Of a DNA stretch of 64,000 nt, positions 26,478 through 38,728 are shown in pieces. The position numbers and the translations under genes were made by a program. The notes under the pieces were generated by a model. The model was given only the letters and a program-made list of their open reading frames with translations, did not search any database and was not told where the DNA came from. Within the stretch, counting starts at the first letter, position 1. Each line of letters starts with the position of its first letter. Source of the DNA: Lathyrus oleraceus (taxonomy: Eukaryota; Streptophyta; Magnoliopsida; Fabales; Fabaceae); contig NC_066579.1 of the NCBI RefSeq assembly GCF_024323335.1, forward strand, positions 353,221,400 to 353,285,399, in the 5' to 3' direction.

Positions 26478-27085
26478 AACAGGTTCATACATGACCTGAC
26501 AACACTGGAGGTTTCACAGAGATTTTAATAACAGGTTCATACATGACTTGACAACACTAGAAAAAATCAAAGAGTTCCATCAATAGGTTCATACATGACC
26601 TGACCATTGGAATATTCAAAGAGTTTCAATAACATGTTCAAACATGACATGACAATGTTGGGGGATATCAAAAGGTTCCATAAACAGATTCAAACATGAC
26701 CTGACAATACTGGAAAACGTACAAAGAAAGTTCCATCAACAGGCTCATACATGACCTAACAGCATTGGAAAATTCAAAGCGTTTCAACAATAGGCTCAAA
26801 CATGACCTAAGAATATTAGAAAACCAAGGAATTTTTAATCAATAGGTTCATATGTGACCTCAACATTTGGATATTCAAAGAAAGTTTCACTCACAGGTTC
26901 AGACATGACCTGACGATTCTGGAGAAAGTCAAAGAATTTATTAACAGGTTCAGACGTGACCTGACAAACTAGAAAACACAAAGAAAACTTCAACCATAGG
27001 TTCATACATGACCTGAAAATACTGAAACACATACATATCAAGTTTCATCAATAGGTTCATACATGACCTGACACTTTAGAATACA
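26478..27085. repeat. Minisatellite, about 12 units of about 50 bp
   Basis: Units carry AACAGGTTCATACATGACCTGAC followed by a variable tail with CTGGA and CAAAGA; units differ from each other by several bases. The array lies just upstream of the 3' LTR in element orientation. Confidence 0.85.
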
Positions 27086-27373
27086 TCTGACAATTCTGGA
27101 GATTTCTCACAAGAAATTTATCCAATCAAAGATTTTGGAGATTCCTAATAGGGAATTTATGCAAAACAAAGATAAACGGGAGTCTTCTTATAAGTAGATC
27201 ATCCACGCAAAAGGCTACGATGATTCTTTACAAAGAAATCAAACAAAACCAACATCATTGGAGTTTTCTAACACGAAAAACCTCCAAGCTTCTGGGAATT
27301 CCTCAAGATGATGAGTCATACATGACTTTCACGAAACCATCAGGAAAGACAGGGTAATCAAACTCTCTGTACG

Positions 27374-27600
27374 TGCCAACAACAATTGGACTTTTAACCG
27401 TAAGCAATGGATTACAACCAACTTTTAACGGATTTTGCCAACAACAATTGGACTTTTGACCGTAAGCAATGGATTACAACCAACTTTTAACTGATTTTGC
27501 CAACAACAATTGGACTTTGACCGTAAGCAATGGATTACAACCAACTTTTAACGGATTTTGCCAACAACAATTGGACTTGATCGAGGGTAATAGTAAAATA
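27374..27600. repeat. Minisatellite, 3.6 units of 61-63 bp
   Basis: Units begin GCCAACAACAATTGGACTTT at 27374, 27437, 27499 and 27560 and continue with CCGTAAGCAATGGATTACAA. Near-identity of units means recent expansion. Degenerate derivatives (CAACAACTGGACTTTAAA, CGACAATTGGG) follow to about 27740. Confidence 0.88.
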
Positions 27601-27779
27601 ATTACTGGCTACAACGGAGTTTGCCAGCAACAACTGGACTTTAAATGATGTTGGCGACAACCAAACTTCAGATATCAATCACAAATGTATTTACAAACAG
27701 ACTGACAGTGATGCCAACGACAATTGGGTTTAAAATGAGTTCTAAAAACGACTGAGCTTGGAATAATGCTAGTGACAGC

Positions 27780-28115
27780 TGAATTTTATGAGACACCAAT
27801 GAGCCTTAAAATAGTGCTAGGGAATGGCATAAGGGTTCTGGAAGTGTGTCAGAACAAAAATGACATGTTCGGGAATTCATCGGAGAGTAAAAGAAACAAA
27901 TTCTGGAAATGCATCAGAATCACAAGTGATATTCTGGAGATACAACAGAATACAGACATATCCGATAATACACCGAGGAAATTCTGGAAATACATCAGAA
28001 TACAAGCCAAACATATTTGAGCATACATCAGATAGGTGAGGAAACATCTGGAAACACATCAGACAAGTTATGGAAATATATCAATAAACCAAGGAGTAAT
28101 CCGGAAATTCATCGG
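27780..28115. repeat. Degenerate repeats with ATTCTGGAAATACATCAGAA
   Basis: Irregular copies, 30-50 bp apart, of a motif (CTGGAAATACATCAGAATAC and variants). They form a third repeat family in the same 3' region. No coding capacity recognised. Confidence 0.6.
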
Positions 28116-30312
28116 ATAATCAAAAAAGGAAATGAACCTCTTGGAAAAAAAAATGATAGGTGCCAACTGAGTTGGATTTGAAAATGACTACGGAAACCGG
28201 ATGATGGTTTAAGGGCACCAAAGAAAAACTAGAATTAGAGGTCAAAGAATATAGGATCAACAACAAGACCTGGTTAATGCAAAATGAGCACGAAGTACAT
28301 TTCGGTTATGCATGATTTGAATTCTTTTATGCATGATATATGAATGATCATGATTATGAGAATGCTGACACTTGAGTGGACCGAGAGTTGTAGAGACTTT
28401 TTATGGAGATCATGATTCCTCAACACCGATAACTCAACCAAATATATGTGATAGATATTGTCAAAGGAGAATTCTATCAATCTTGACGGCCACAACTTAG
28501 CCAAATGGATCCTTTCGGAGGATTAGTGAATCGTGCTAGCATAAATTTCAGGCACTCGTCTCAGAATCAATAGTTGTTGACGTATGGCAGAATTTGTTTG
28601 AGTAATTTGAAAATATGAAGGGGGTTTGCCCCTCTGTGGCTCATCTTGCCCTAGTCTGTTGGATCCTTGAAAATGTTCACCTTGAAAGTGAGTTTGAAAC
28701 AACTTGACATGAGACGATCTCGAGATGGCTTGCCCCAATGTTTGCATACCGCAGTGACCTGACCCTAATTCACCAAAACCTGGAATGGTAGACTTCTGAT
28801 TGTATGTCCTTAGATAGTTGGACTCAGTGAGCTTCTGAGGTGGCTTGCCCCAGTCTGATTCTTGAAGCAAATTACTCTTGACTAAATGACCCTTGGGGTG
28901 ATTGGCCCGGGTCGAATGATACTCAAAGTGATTTCCCATGACTGGATTTCTTTCACTTTATCAATTTCCTCAACTGTATATTGTTGGAATTTCTTTGATG
29001 CTAAGTGTTGACTTGCAAATAAGATTGTTCATTCAAAAAATGGTAATTTTAATGCAGTGCTTATGCAAAAATTTGGAATCAAAATTTATTGATATGAATG
29101 GGTGAAATATAGTGAGCGGGTCAATGATAAGAACACAATGATGATCTAGTCACTCACAGTGTGCAAGATAATGTGATCAAATGATTAACAAAGATCGTTT
29201 GGAGTCAGGTTAACGTAACCTTGCTGTTATATGCTTTCAAAATAGACTCTGCCTCAATTAGGTCTTTTAAGGATTGTAACATGGTCTGGTTCACGGTTTT
29301 TTGAAACAAAAGGATATAAGGCTCAAAATTTATTTTTACCCACCCCTTCTTCTTGATGATCTTCAGTTCCTATGTTCATTTAATTCAATACACGCATTCG
29401 ACTTCGAAGGTGCGAAAGTGAAAATGAGGATTCAAGATGAGATTTTCTTGAAATGGCAGTCACCTTATTTTGTTTTTGTTGAGGATTTAATGGCCTCTTT
29501 TGATTTATTTATTTTATCCCTAATTTTTCCTGGACCGCTTCTTTAAAGCTTTCGGTCCATTGGGATGCCCTAACTTTTGCCTAAGTCATTTTGTGGTATT
29601 TAACTTAGCGGACTTTTTTCTATTTTTTTTAAACGTGTTGACTGCCACATTATTGGTGGATGAGGATCAACCAACACTAATTTTAGCTTTTCTCAACTTC
29701 TTCGACACTTCAACATGTGCACGAAGGATAACATGTGGTTGAACCAAATTAGAGGGTGTACATATGGACGATTTTGTTTTGAAAGATCGAATGCACGGTC
29801 AAACTATTTGAACACAACTACCCTGCCCCAGGTTAAGATTAAGGGTTTTAGATCCGAAATAAACATCAACTTATAGGCTCAAAGTGGTTGACTAGGGATT
29901 AACTCCTTATCTCTTCAGTGTTTGGGGATTTGAAACAATGCCTTACATCATCGACAAGGTTTTACTCAAAAGCATACCACAACAATTTCAAGTGTTTCGT
30001 TTTCATCATCCTCCTTCCAATCTTTGTTAACACAACGGTTTGATAAACAAAAGTGAATGAGAGGAGTATTTTTGTTTTTAACATGAATGAAAAACGAGTG
30101 AATACGAATGGATTAATTCAAAAGATTCATAAACATTTCATTAATCTTACTAATTCAAAGAAAACAACAATGCTTAAAAGCAATTAACAATCAACATGCA
30201 AGGAAACTACAAAAGAAATGCTGAAACAGCCAAATGATTTCCAGCTTTAGGGAATTGACTTCTTCAAGCTTGATCCATTAACTTCGGGGGACACCCCTTG
30301 AGATCTTCACAC
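28116..30312. other. Non-coding internal region of gag-only element
   Basis: In element orientation this lies between gag and the repeats. An Ogre would have protease, RT, RNase H and integrase here, but I see none of their motifs in any frame. A 138-codon minus-strand frame (28523-28939) has no recognisable domain and I do not call it a gene. Confidence 0.6.
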
Positions 30313-31710
30313 TTATTCAGCTGATAGGTTAACATTTACCACCAAGCTTCCTTCTTGAAAGGCTATGTACCCGTTGTCAATCAACTGTTGTACTTTGGCT
30401 TTGAAAGCGTTGCAATCTTCGGTTGAATGCCTTTCTGATCCAGCATGATATCCACATTGCACATTTGGGTCATACCCGGGTGGGTAAGGTTGTGGAACCG
30501 GCTTAAGAGACTTGGGAACCACCAACGAGTTTTGAATCAGAGGCTGTAGAAGTTGGCTATATGTCATGACGATTGGATGACGAGGAGCATTTCTTCTTTC
30601 CAAGTTAGTTTGGGGCCTAAGCTAATTTTGACGTTGATTTCGATATCTCGGGCCTTGGGCTTATTGATTTGGATGATAAGCAAACCAGGACCGTTGGTAA
30701 TGAAGACCAAAAGGTAATAGTTGTTGGTATGGCACTTTGGGCATTGCTAACTGCTCATTTTCAGCCACTTGAAGGTTGGGATCAACAAACTTTTTGACAT
30801 TGGCACGATGGTCTTCAAATTCTTTTCCTTCAATCTCATCGTTGAACACAACCCTCTTGGATCCACTACTCACTTCTCTTTTCCTTTCTTTGGTATGGGT
30901 CGTGACATTGGAAATCCAAGGCGATATCTCAATGCTCTTACCAGAAAATGATGATATCTCATTAGCCACATCCTTGACCTCTTCCTTGTGGTACAAAACC
31001 TTGAGGGGTTTCAGGGGCCCTTTCCCTTTCTCATTACCTGGCCCAGAAATCAAGATCAATCTTTGCAGCTTGAGCTTAAAACTCTTGCATTCCTCGATGG
31101 AGTGCCCCATTATTCCAGTATGGTATCCGCACTTGACCTTCGGGTGATCTTCTTCAAAGACTAAGCTCTTTTTGTTAATTAGTTCTCGTACCAAGGCTTT
31201 CAGCGCTAAGCAAGAATCCAGGTCGTGTCCCAATGCTCCTTTATAGAATTCACACGTTGCATTTGGATTGTACCATGGCAGGTATGGTGACGTAGGTGTG
31301 AGAGCTCGAGGGGTCACTAAAGCATTCTGGATCAGTTGCGGGTAGAGCTTGCTATATGGCACCGGAATCGGGTTATTGTGATCTTTGTTCCCCTTATTCT
31401 GATTCCGATTTTTGTTCCAAACTTGACTTTGGTGATTTTGAGGAGGAATATCCAGAGGATGTTGATGATGACATCCTAAGGGAGGGCCATATGCCGGTAG
31501 ATGAGGAGTTACCACATAGAATTTCCCCTGACTTGAGGTAACACCGGATGGATGTGGAGCAGTAGCTCCCTCCGTTGCAACAATGGGTATGGCATGACCC
31601 TCTTTTCTCAATAAGGCTTGCAAGGTTTCCACGACCCGTCCCATTTGGATCTTCAAAAGATTAAGTTCCTCCTTCAATGCTTCTTGACTTTTCCTTAGCT
31701 CGTCAATCAT
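30313..31710 (-). pseudogene. gag: Gag of gag-only Ogre-like element, two in-frame stops
   Basis: The minus-strand frame starts at an ATG at 31710. It opens with a charged coiled-coil (MIDELRKSQEALKEELNLLK). It carries three Cys/His motifs typical of Ogre/Tat Gag rather than CCHC knuckles: CEFYKGALGHDLDSC, CGYHTGIMGHSIEEC and CGYHAGSERHSTEDC, each followed by a KVQQLID-like helix. Stops TAA at 30661-30663 and TAG about 40 bases further on break the frame. The part at 30313-30603 is in the same frame, so there is no frameshift. Much of the capsid segment normally seen before the first motif is missing, so this Gag is internally shortened as well as broken. Confidence 0.75.
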
Positions 31711-32039
31711 TTCTTAAGACATGGTTCTTTGTTCTAAACGCGTGTCAGGAATCACTTTGCTGATCATGGACAAAGGATGGATGAGTTTTTTTTTTTGTAT
31801 TTTGTCTGGAAAATGACATGCATTATGATGAGATGCAGATGCAATGGAATGTGAATGAATGCAATGCAAGCCATGCATACTTATTTTTCTCTCAATACAC
31901 GGGTACCAAAGTCTGAGGTACTGATGAATCTAATTGCTTTCCACGAATAGGTTCTCACCGGGTATGATCTAGGATTTCAAAAAAGTTCCTAGAGTCATGG
32001 ATCCATTAGACTATTTGCTACCTATGGCAACTTACTTGT

Positions 32040-32335
32040 CGGGCATCAACTTCATCCAAAGAATCTACTCTAAGTGAGGTTCTCGCATCGATCCAACGAG
32101 AAATTCATCTCGCAGACCCACACTACGCAACCATCTTTCCTAGTTGGACACATGATTAAGGTTCTACAAATGGTCCTTAGAGTCATGGATCCTTATGAAA
32201 ATATCGAAGCTTACGGAAACTTACTTGTCGAGCAACAACATCCTCCAAAGGATCTACTCTAAGTGAGGTTCTCGTACTGACCCAACGAGAAATTCATCTC
32301 GCAGACCCGCAGTACTCAACCTCGTCCTATCTTAT
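32040..32335. repeat. Leader repeat, two units about 200 bp apart
   Basis: The stretch with ATCTACTCTAAGTGAGGTTC, CAACGAGAAATTCATCTCGC and AGACCC occurs at about 32058-32127 and again at about 32257-32312. It lies between the PBS and gag of the gag-only element. Confidence 0.7.
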
Positions 32336-32541
32336 GTTTTTACTCGAGACTCGGGTAAAAAGTATTTCCCACAAGGTTTGCAATCAAAGTATCCAAGTAC
32401 CAAAGCATAATGGAACCAATACAACAGATTTTATCAATATGACAATAAAGATAGCAAAAACAATATAGAAAAGTCACACAAGTAAACGAACAAAGGCACA
32501 CAAACGACCTAACTAGGCTTGACTCACTTAGGGAAATCATT

Positions 32542-32559
32542 TCCCCAGCAGAGTCTCCA
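32542..32559 (-). other. PBS of gag-only element
   Basis: The minus strand reads TGGAGACTCTGCTGGGGA, two bases inside the 5' LTR. It differs by one base from the Ogre PBS at 7374-7391 (TGGAGA instead of TGGCGA). Confidence 0.85.
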
Positions 32560-32561
32560 TC

Positions 32562-35500
32562 TGTCGCACCTCGAAAAATGAGAACACGACCTAGCGAAGC
32601 GCAATCGCACGCTCGCATGATGGACTGAACAGAGTCGCCACCGAACTTTATTTATTCCTAAAAAGGAAAGGGGAAATATCGATAAAACCCAAGAAAGAAC
32701 GACAATGATTATGGTCGTCGCAATCAAATCAGGGTTCGGGAGTCGGTTACGCGATGGGAAGGTATTAGCACCCCTCACGTCTGTTGTACTCAACGGGAAC
32801 CATTAGGTTAGTTGTGTGCATTAGTATTAGTTGAAATGTTAGGCTTCTCAAGATATTAGGTGGGAAAGAAAGAATAGAAGAAAGGAGAATGTTTTTGGGT
32901 TTTTAACGAAGGACTAAACCTAGGTTTTTTATTAGTGGGCCTGACAAGATTTCGCAATCCTGCTCCTACGTATCTCAATAGAGTACTCAAGGCTTACGTA
33001 GTTCTGGGTAGAAAATGTTTGTTTGTTGGTCGATTTTAGCGAAAGCTATCTTGTATTAACCGACGAGAAACATTGTTTTACCCAAAACAGATGAGGAGCG
33101 GACGTATACCACACATCGAATGGATTTACAAATCAACATTCGGAAAAACGTCACTTATCTCAACTCAACAATTATGGCCGAAGCATTGATTTGCATCATC
33201 TCAAGACAAGATGTCTTTCGTTTATGAAAAAGGGTTTTTATATTAATCGCACGGCGGCGAAAAAGAGTTTGATTGGTTGGATGTATTTTTGGGTTTGAAA
33301 GACGAGTATTTATGACTTGCAAGCTCTTACAACTTGAGTCTAATACTTGAGACTACTCTGGACCTTTCACCCAGGTAATCTTTTTCTTTCAATTTTATTG
33401 AGAAAAGACGTTTGAATATTTACAAATATTTTAAAGAGATGACGAATACATAAGGCTTACAAGCTCTTACAACTTGAGCCTAATATTCGGGATTACGACT
33501 GGATATTCCATCCAAAGTAATCTTTTTCTTCATATTTTATTTAATAAAAAGGTTTGAATATTTACAAGTGTTCTTTAGGAAAGACGAATACATAAGGCTT
33601 ACAAGCTCTTACAAATTGGGCCTAATATTCGGGATTACGACTGGTTATTTCATTGAGGTAATCTTTTTCATCAGTTTCACTTATGAAAATGAATTGAATA
33701 TTGGAGCATTTTGAAGAGAAGACGAATACATAGGGCTTACAAGCTCTTACAACTTGGGCCTAATATTCGAGATTACGACTGGATATTCCATCCAGGGTAA
33801 TCTTTTTCTTCAGATTTTATTGAGAAAAGATTTGAAATTAAATTTAAAAGGATTAATATACAAAGACTTGAAATTATTGAAAATTAAGTTGATATTTCTT
33901 AAAAGCTCATTGTAAGAAGGCCCAAGAGTAAGTCACGAAACTGAAATAAATTAAACTCATTGTAAGAAGGCCCAAGAGTAAGCCACAGGTTGATGGCGAT
34001 GCTTAAAAGCAATCGACTTATAAAGGTATGGAAATGGGGGTCGACTTTGAATCGAGAAATGTGTGATCCCATTGGTTTACAGTGGTTTTGAATGGATGAT
34101 GAAATTAAATGAAACCAAACTTGTGTTATTAAGTGATAATGAAACTGTGAGTGTGGAATAAAATCGGTCCATTTTTAATTAATAAAATTTGATTAAAATT
34201 CAATTAAGTCGTCTAATTAAGCTAATTAAAATCAATTATCAAAAGTATTCGACTAAAAATTAATATAATCAAATATTGAAGTTAATTAAAATTAGTTAAC
34301 AAAATTGTCCAATTTAACCCAAACTTTAATAAGTGACAATGTAAAAAAAAATTGAATTGAATCAGCCAACGTGTGCTCATAACCGGTTTATACATAGCGA
34401 CAACGGAGTTAGAATGTCGTATGCAAAGCTCAAAACGCGGTGAAATATCATATTGATGTATTGTATCTTTGGTGGCATAGCGGCATCAAATTGCCGAATC
34501 CGCGGATTAAAATTCCGATTTCTCACAATGTAATAAAGTTGCGATAACTCGGTATTATATTTAATTTGATTATGAAAATCACAAGCTTAATGCAACACAA
34601 ACAAGGAAAACATAGACAAAAACAAAAAATAAAAATAGCAGAACATAAACGCAAAGACACAAAAACAGCAACTTGGGAACAAAAAACCACAACATCAATA
34701 GTGCCCACAACGAAAACACTTAGCACATTGCAACGGTTACCGCCACCACCAATTCACCAATTTAGACAACTAGCTTATGGAAGTACACAATTGCACTCAT
34801 GATAAATATTGTTTGCAAATATAATTCATTAAATTCAAGCAACATATAAAATTAAATGAAATCTAACTAAAACAATGTAAGCCTTAATTCTTAGTTTATT
34901 TTTTAATGTAAACCGAACCAAAACTACATGTTAATGGAAATAACTAACAACTTGCAGTATGTAGTCACTATATAGACTATCATGTACAGTTGTACCAAAT
35001 TATTACCATGCCAACACAAATCAACATACAAACCAAAACAAAACTTCTACCTACAAACATACGCAACCAAAACGCATAAGGTAGCCGATACACAAAGCAA
35101 CCGCCTCGAAACCAGAAAAAAAACACAACACTGGGACAGTGATCACAACAACAGAATAGAACTTAATTCGAAATATAAACAAAATTTATGCGAATCAAAT
35201 GCCACAAAGGTGAAAGGTTATATCCCGATGCTAGAACTACATTTACAACATAACCAATTCGCAATCCAAGGGAAACCGAAAAGAGAAAAACGCAACATAG
35301 GCAATGCGTGTTCGAAATCAAAATAAAGTTCAAAAATTTGTAAATCATACACTTAGCTCGAACTATAAGTTTAAACAAGTGGTAACCACAATCAAAGAAT
35401 CCTCTTATAACAGTTAGAGTTAACGGTGCCGACAAAAACTAACGATAACTATAACCAAACCGTCTACGCAAACAGAGTCGTACAATGCAAAAAGCAGAAA

Positions 35501-36985
35501 CAAAATAGATTATAATTATTTACAATGTTATTCCAAAGATAAAAGATCCAACACTTATTATGAGAAAAAAAACAACACTCTGACATAAAGACATAGGTAA
35601 CCGACACAAATTTATTCACAACATGACGGATACGTGATAGATCAATTGACACCCGTGCTCAAATGAATGCCCATTAATCAATAACTGTATTAAAAGAATA
35701 GTTACCACTGAGATTTTTGCGATGATGTTGTTGCTCCTCTCGACGTCAGTACCAATACATGGAAATGTTGTTGCTAGTGTTTGTTGTTGCTGTAAACTTA
35801 GGGAATACCTGCACGGTGGAGAATGTTAAGGTGAGACCGAAAATCAATGGTGGTTACCTCGTCTTGGACTCATCATCAGCGAAAATGGTTTAGATTTGAG
35901 CATGGAGTTGAGGACCTGATACTATATTGGATGCCGTTGTCACCGCCATAACATGTCGTTGCCAAACCCACTTCAAAAATGTTGAAGTCACTGCCGTTAG
36001 AAACAGAGTAAAGGTTAGGTGGTCGTTGATGGAAGAGTGGATTGACGCGATGATGAAGAAAAAAAGCAACGGCATACGATTCAAAATGGAAGGTGGGAGG
36101 TGTGACGCGTTTTTGAAGGAGATGAAGGGTGCTAGGTTTTGACGGAGGATAAAGAATGGAGAGATTGTGTTGTTGGAGAGAGAGAAAGGTATTCGAAAAA
36201 ACCAGTCCTTGAAAAACTGTAGAAAAAGGGTCTCCCCTGCTTCCCAATGGATCAACCTTTTCTTTTTTGACCGTTTTGGAGAGAGAGATTGTTGTCCTTG
36301 GTGGAGCAGAAAAAGTCGTTGGGAGTGGTCCGTTTTTGTCGTGTCTGCGCACACGATGAAAGAGAGAAAGAAAATTGTTGGTGCTAGCTGGCATGGTATC
36401 CTTTTCACATAGGATTCTCTTTTTTTATTTTAAATATTGAATATTAGAAATGAGTTAGTAAAATTAAATACCTTAAATAAAACTAAATCATATATTCAAT
36501 CAAATATGTTGTTATTTTGACTAAAAAAATAAATGGATCAATCATAAATAAAAATCGAGCGCAAAAATGCTCGAAAAATTAAACCGAATGCGTTAAAATG
36601 ATCAGCACAAAAAATACTTATTGAAAAAAAATACAGCGTTTCTTTTCATTTTGAAATAAATTTTGACCGGTTAAACTGGCTCAAGTTGATCAAAAAGTGG
36701 CAAAAAAATTAGATGAAAAATAAATCGAGCATACAAGATTAAACTACGTGAAACGTAGATTAATAAAGCTGATGTCTGGAAGCTTGATTTTAAAAAATTT
36801 CATCCACGGATTTGACGCACATTCGTCGATTAATTCAACCGGTTTTCCTGTAGATCCGAAAAAATTATTTCGACTGATATTCTAGGCACTATGCGGTATG
36901 GAATGCATGGTATGCTATGTAGAGATGCAATAGCTATGATAAATGTATTGAATCAGCGATTCAGGGTCAAAATTGGGGTGTGACA
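32562..36985 (-). repeat. Right (5') LTR of gag-only element, uninterrupted
   Basis: 4424 bp. In element orientation it begins TGTCACACCCCAATTTTGAC and ends CGAGGTGCGACA. It contains the undisturbed version (33189-33193, ATTTG) of the site hit by the Tekay element in the other LTR. Two overlapping 172-codon minus-strand frames (35876-36394 and 35890-36408) are shorter or shifted in the left LTR and look fortuitous. Confidence 0.9.
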
Positions 36986-36990
36986 CTCTC

Positions 36991-37277
36991 ATTGGCCAAT
37001 GACGTCTCAATATCCTAAGCCTAATTGGTTCATGAACCAATACAAATATGGATGAGATTAGGTCCACCCTTGGTTCATCTTCTTTTTGTGTGTGGTATGT
37101 TTTAGGAGTATGGTTCATTACACCATATCTCTAACATGCATTAGCACCAAAAAATTTATTGCCCGGCCTCAGATAGTTGTGACTTCTACATAAGTCCAAT
37201 TACGATTGCTTAACATAGCGCTTAATTTTGACACAAAAGGCATAACATTCTAGTAAGTGAGATTGTAAGTCTCCCCC
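36991..37277 (+). repeat. 5' LTR remnant of second Ogre, last surviving part
   Basis: Colinear with the 3' LTR at about 51177-51460 (CATTGGCCAATGACGTCTC onward). It stops in a run of C residues, after which Ogre pol sequence begins. The remaining 1.5 kb of the LTR is gone. Confidence 0.8.
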
Positions 37278-37285
37278 CTAGTAAG

Positions 37286-38728
37286 TGGATTTCAACTTTC
37301 TTTATAAAGGTTGAATTTCATCATATCCCTCGAGATGAAAATCGGATGGCAGATGCTCTTGCAACGTTGACTTCTATGATTGTGGTGAAGTTTTGGAATG
37401 AGGTTCCTAATTTGACTGTGATGCATCTTGATAGGCCAACTCACGTGTTTCCTGTTGAAGAAGCTAAAGATGAAAAGTTGTGGTATTTTGATATTAAGTG
37501 TTTTCTCCAAAGTCAGATTTACCCATCTGGGGCATCTTTGAAAGATAAGAAGACTTTGAGAAGACTAGCTGGCAATTTCTACCTGAATGGTGATGTGCTT
37601 TATAAGAAAAACTTCGATATGGTCCTGCTCAGATGCGTGGATAGATGCAAATCAGACTTATTGATGAATGAAGTCCATGAAGGTTCCTTTGATACTCACT
37701 CCAATGGACATGTTATGGCTAAGAAGATGTTGAGAGCAGGTTACTATTGGCGGACAATGGAAGTTGACTGTTGCAAGTTTGTGAAGAAATGCCACAAGTG
37801 TCAAATATATGCAGATAAGATTCATATTCCTCCGACACTGTTAAATGACATTTCCTAACCATGGCCCTTCTCCATGTGGGGAATTGATATGATTAGTATG
37901 ATTGAGCCCAAAGCTTCGAACGGACATCGTTTCATTCTAGTGGCTATTGACTACTTCACAAAGTGGATTGAAGCGGCATCGTACTCGAATATAACCAAGC
38001 AAGTTGTTGTAAGGTTTATCAAGAAACAGATTATATGTCGGTATGGTGTGCCAAGTAAGATCATTACTGATAATGGATCGAACTTGAATAATAATATGGT
38101 GGAAGTTTTTTGCAAAGACTTCAACATTGCACATCATAATTCTTCTCCCTACAGACCCAAGATGAATGGGGCTATTGAAGCTGTGAACAAGAACATCAAG
38201 AAGATCATTCAAAAGATGGTTGTGACCTACAAGGATTGGCATGAGATGCTCCCATTTTCTTTGCACGGGTACCGTACATCCATCCGCACTTCAACAGGGG
38301 CAACTCCTTTCTCACTTGTTTATGGCATGGAAGTTGTGCTCCCAGTAGAGGTTGAGATCCCATCATTGCGTGTTTTGATGGAAGCCAAGTTTACATAAGT
38401 TGAATCGTGTCAGACCTGGTATGACCAGTTGAATTTGATCGAAGAGAAGAGGCTAACTACCATGTGTCATGGTCAGTTATATCAGCAGAGAATGAAGAAG
38501 GAATTTGATAAGAAGGTCCAACATCGTGTGTTTAGAGAAGGTGACCTTGTGCTCAAGAAGATTCTATCTTTTAAACCAGATTCTAGAGGCAAATGGACTC
38601 CTAATTATGAAGGCCCATACGTTGTTAAGAGAGTCTTTTCAGGCGGTGCTTTGATTCTTACAACTATGGATGGTGAAGAGTTCACGCGTCCTTTGAATGC
38701 CGATGCAGTCAAGAAATACTTCGCCTAA
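37286..38728 (+). pseudogene. Ogre pol remnant: end of RNase H and integrase
   Basis: One reading frame with only two stops (TAA at 37856-37858 and 38396-38398) and no frameshift. It starts inside RNase H (KVEFHHIPRDENRMADAL). Integrase follows: a zinc finger with paired His and CHKC, then a DDE core with MWGIDMISM, IITDNGSN and NGAIEAVNKN. The tail has FREGDLVLKK, a GPYVVKR element and ends KKYFA. These sequences are characteristic of legume Ogre integrase. RT and everything upstream is deleted. In the living element this enzyme inserts the cDNA into the chromosome; this copy cannot. Confidence 0.9.

Larger units (their letters stand above)
13511..36985 (-). mobile_element. Gag-only Ogre/Tat-like LTR element (TR-GAG type), minus strand
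   Basis: Two LTRs of exactly 4424 bp bound a 6.35-kb internal region (26210-32561) that contains only a gag reading frame and tandem repeats. I found no protease, RT, RNase H or integrase motifs. Orientation follows from gag, from the PBS at 32542-32559 and from the PPT-like stretch at 26210. The flanks are CTCTT (13506-13510) and CTCTC (36986-36990). The unoccupied sequence CCTCTCATTGGCC is seen at 51170-51182 in the sister LTR. The architecture fits TR-GAG non-autonomous elements, which would need proteins from an autonomous Ogre relative (inference). The left LTR contains the Tekay insertion. Confidence 0.85.

Noticed and set aside
28523..28939. 138-codon minus-strand frame downstream of gag in the gag-only element
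   Set aside because: No protease or other pol motif, repetitive Gln/Ser/Pro-rich composition; considered chance.
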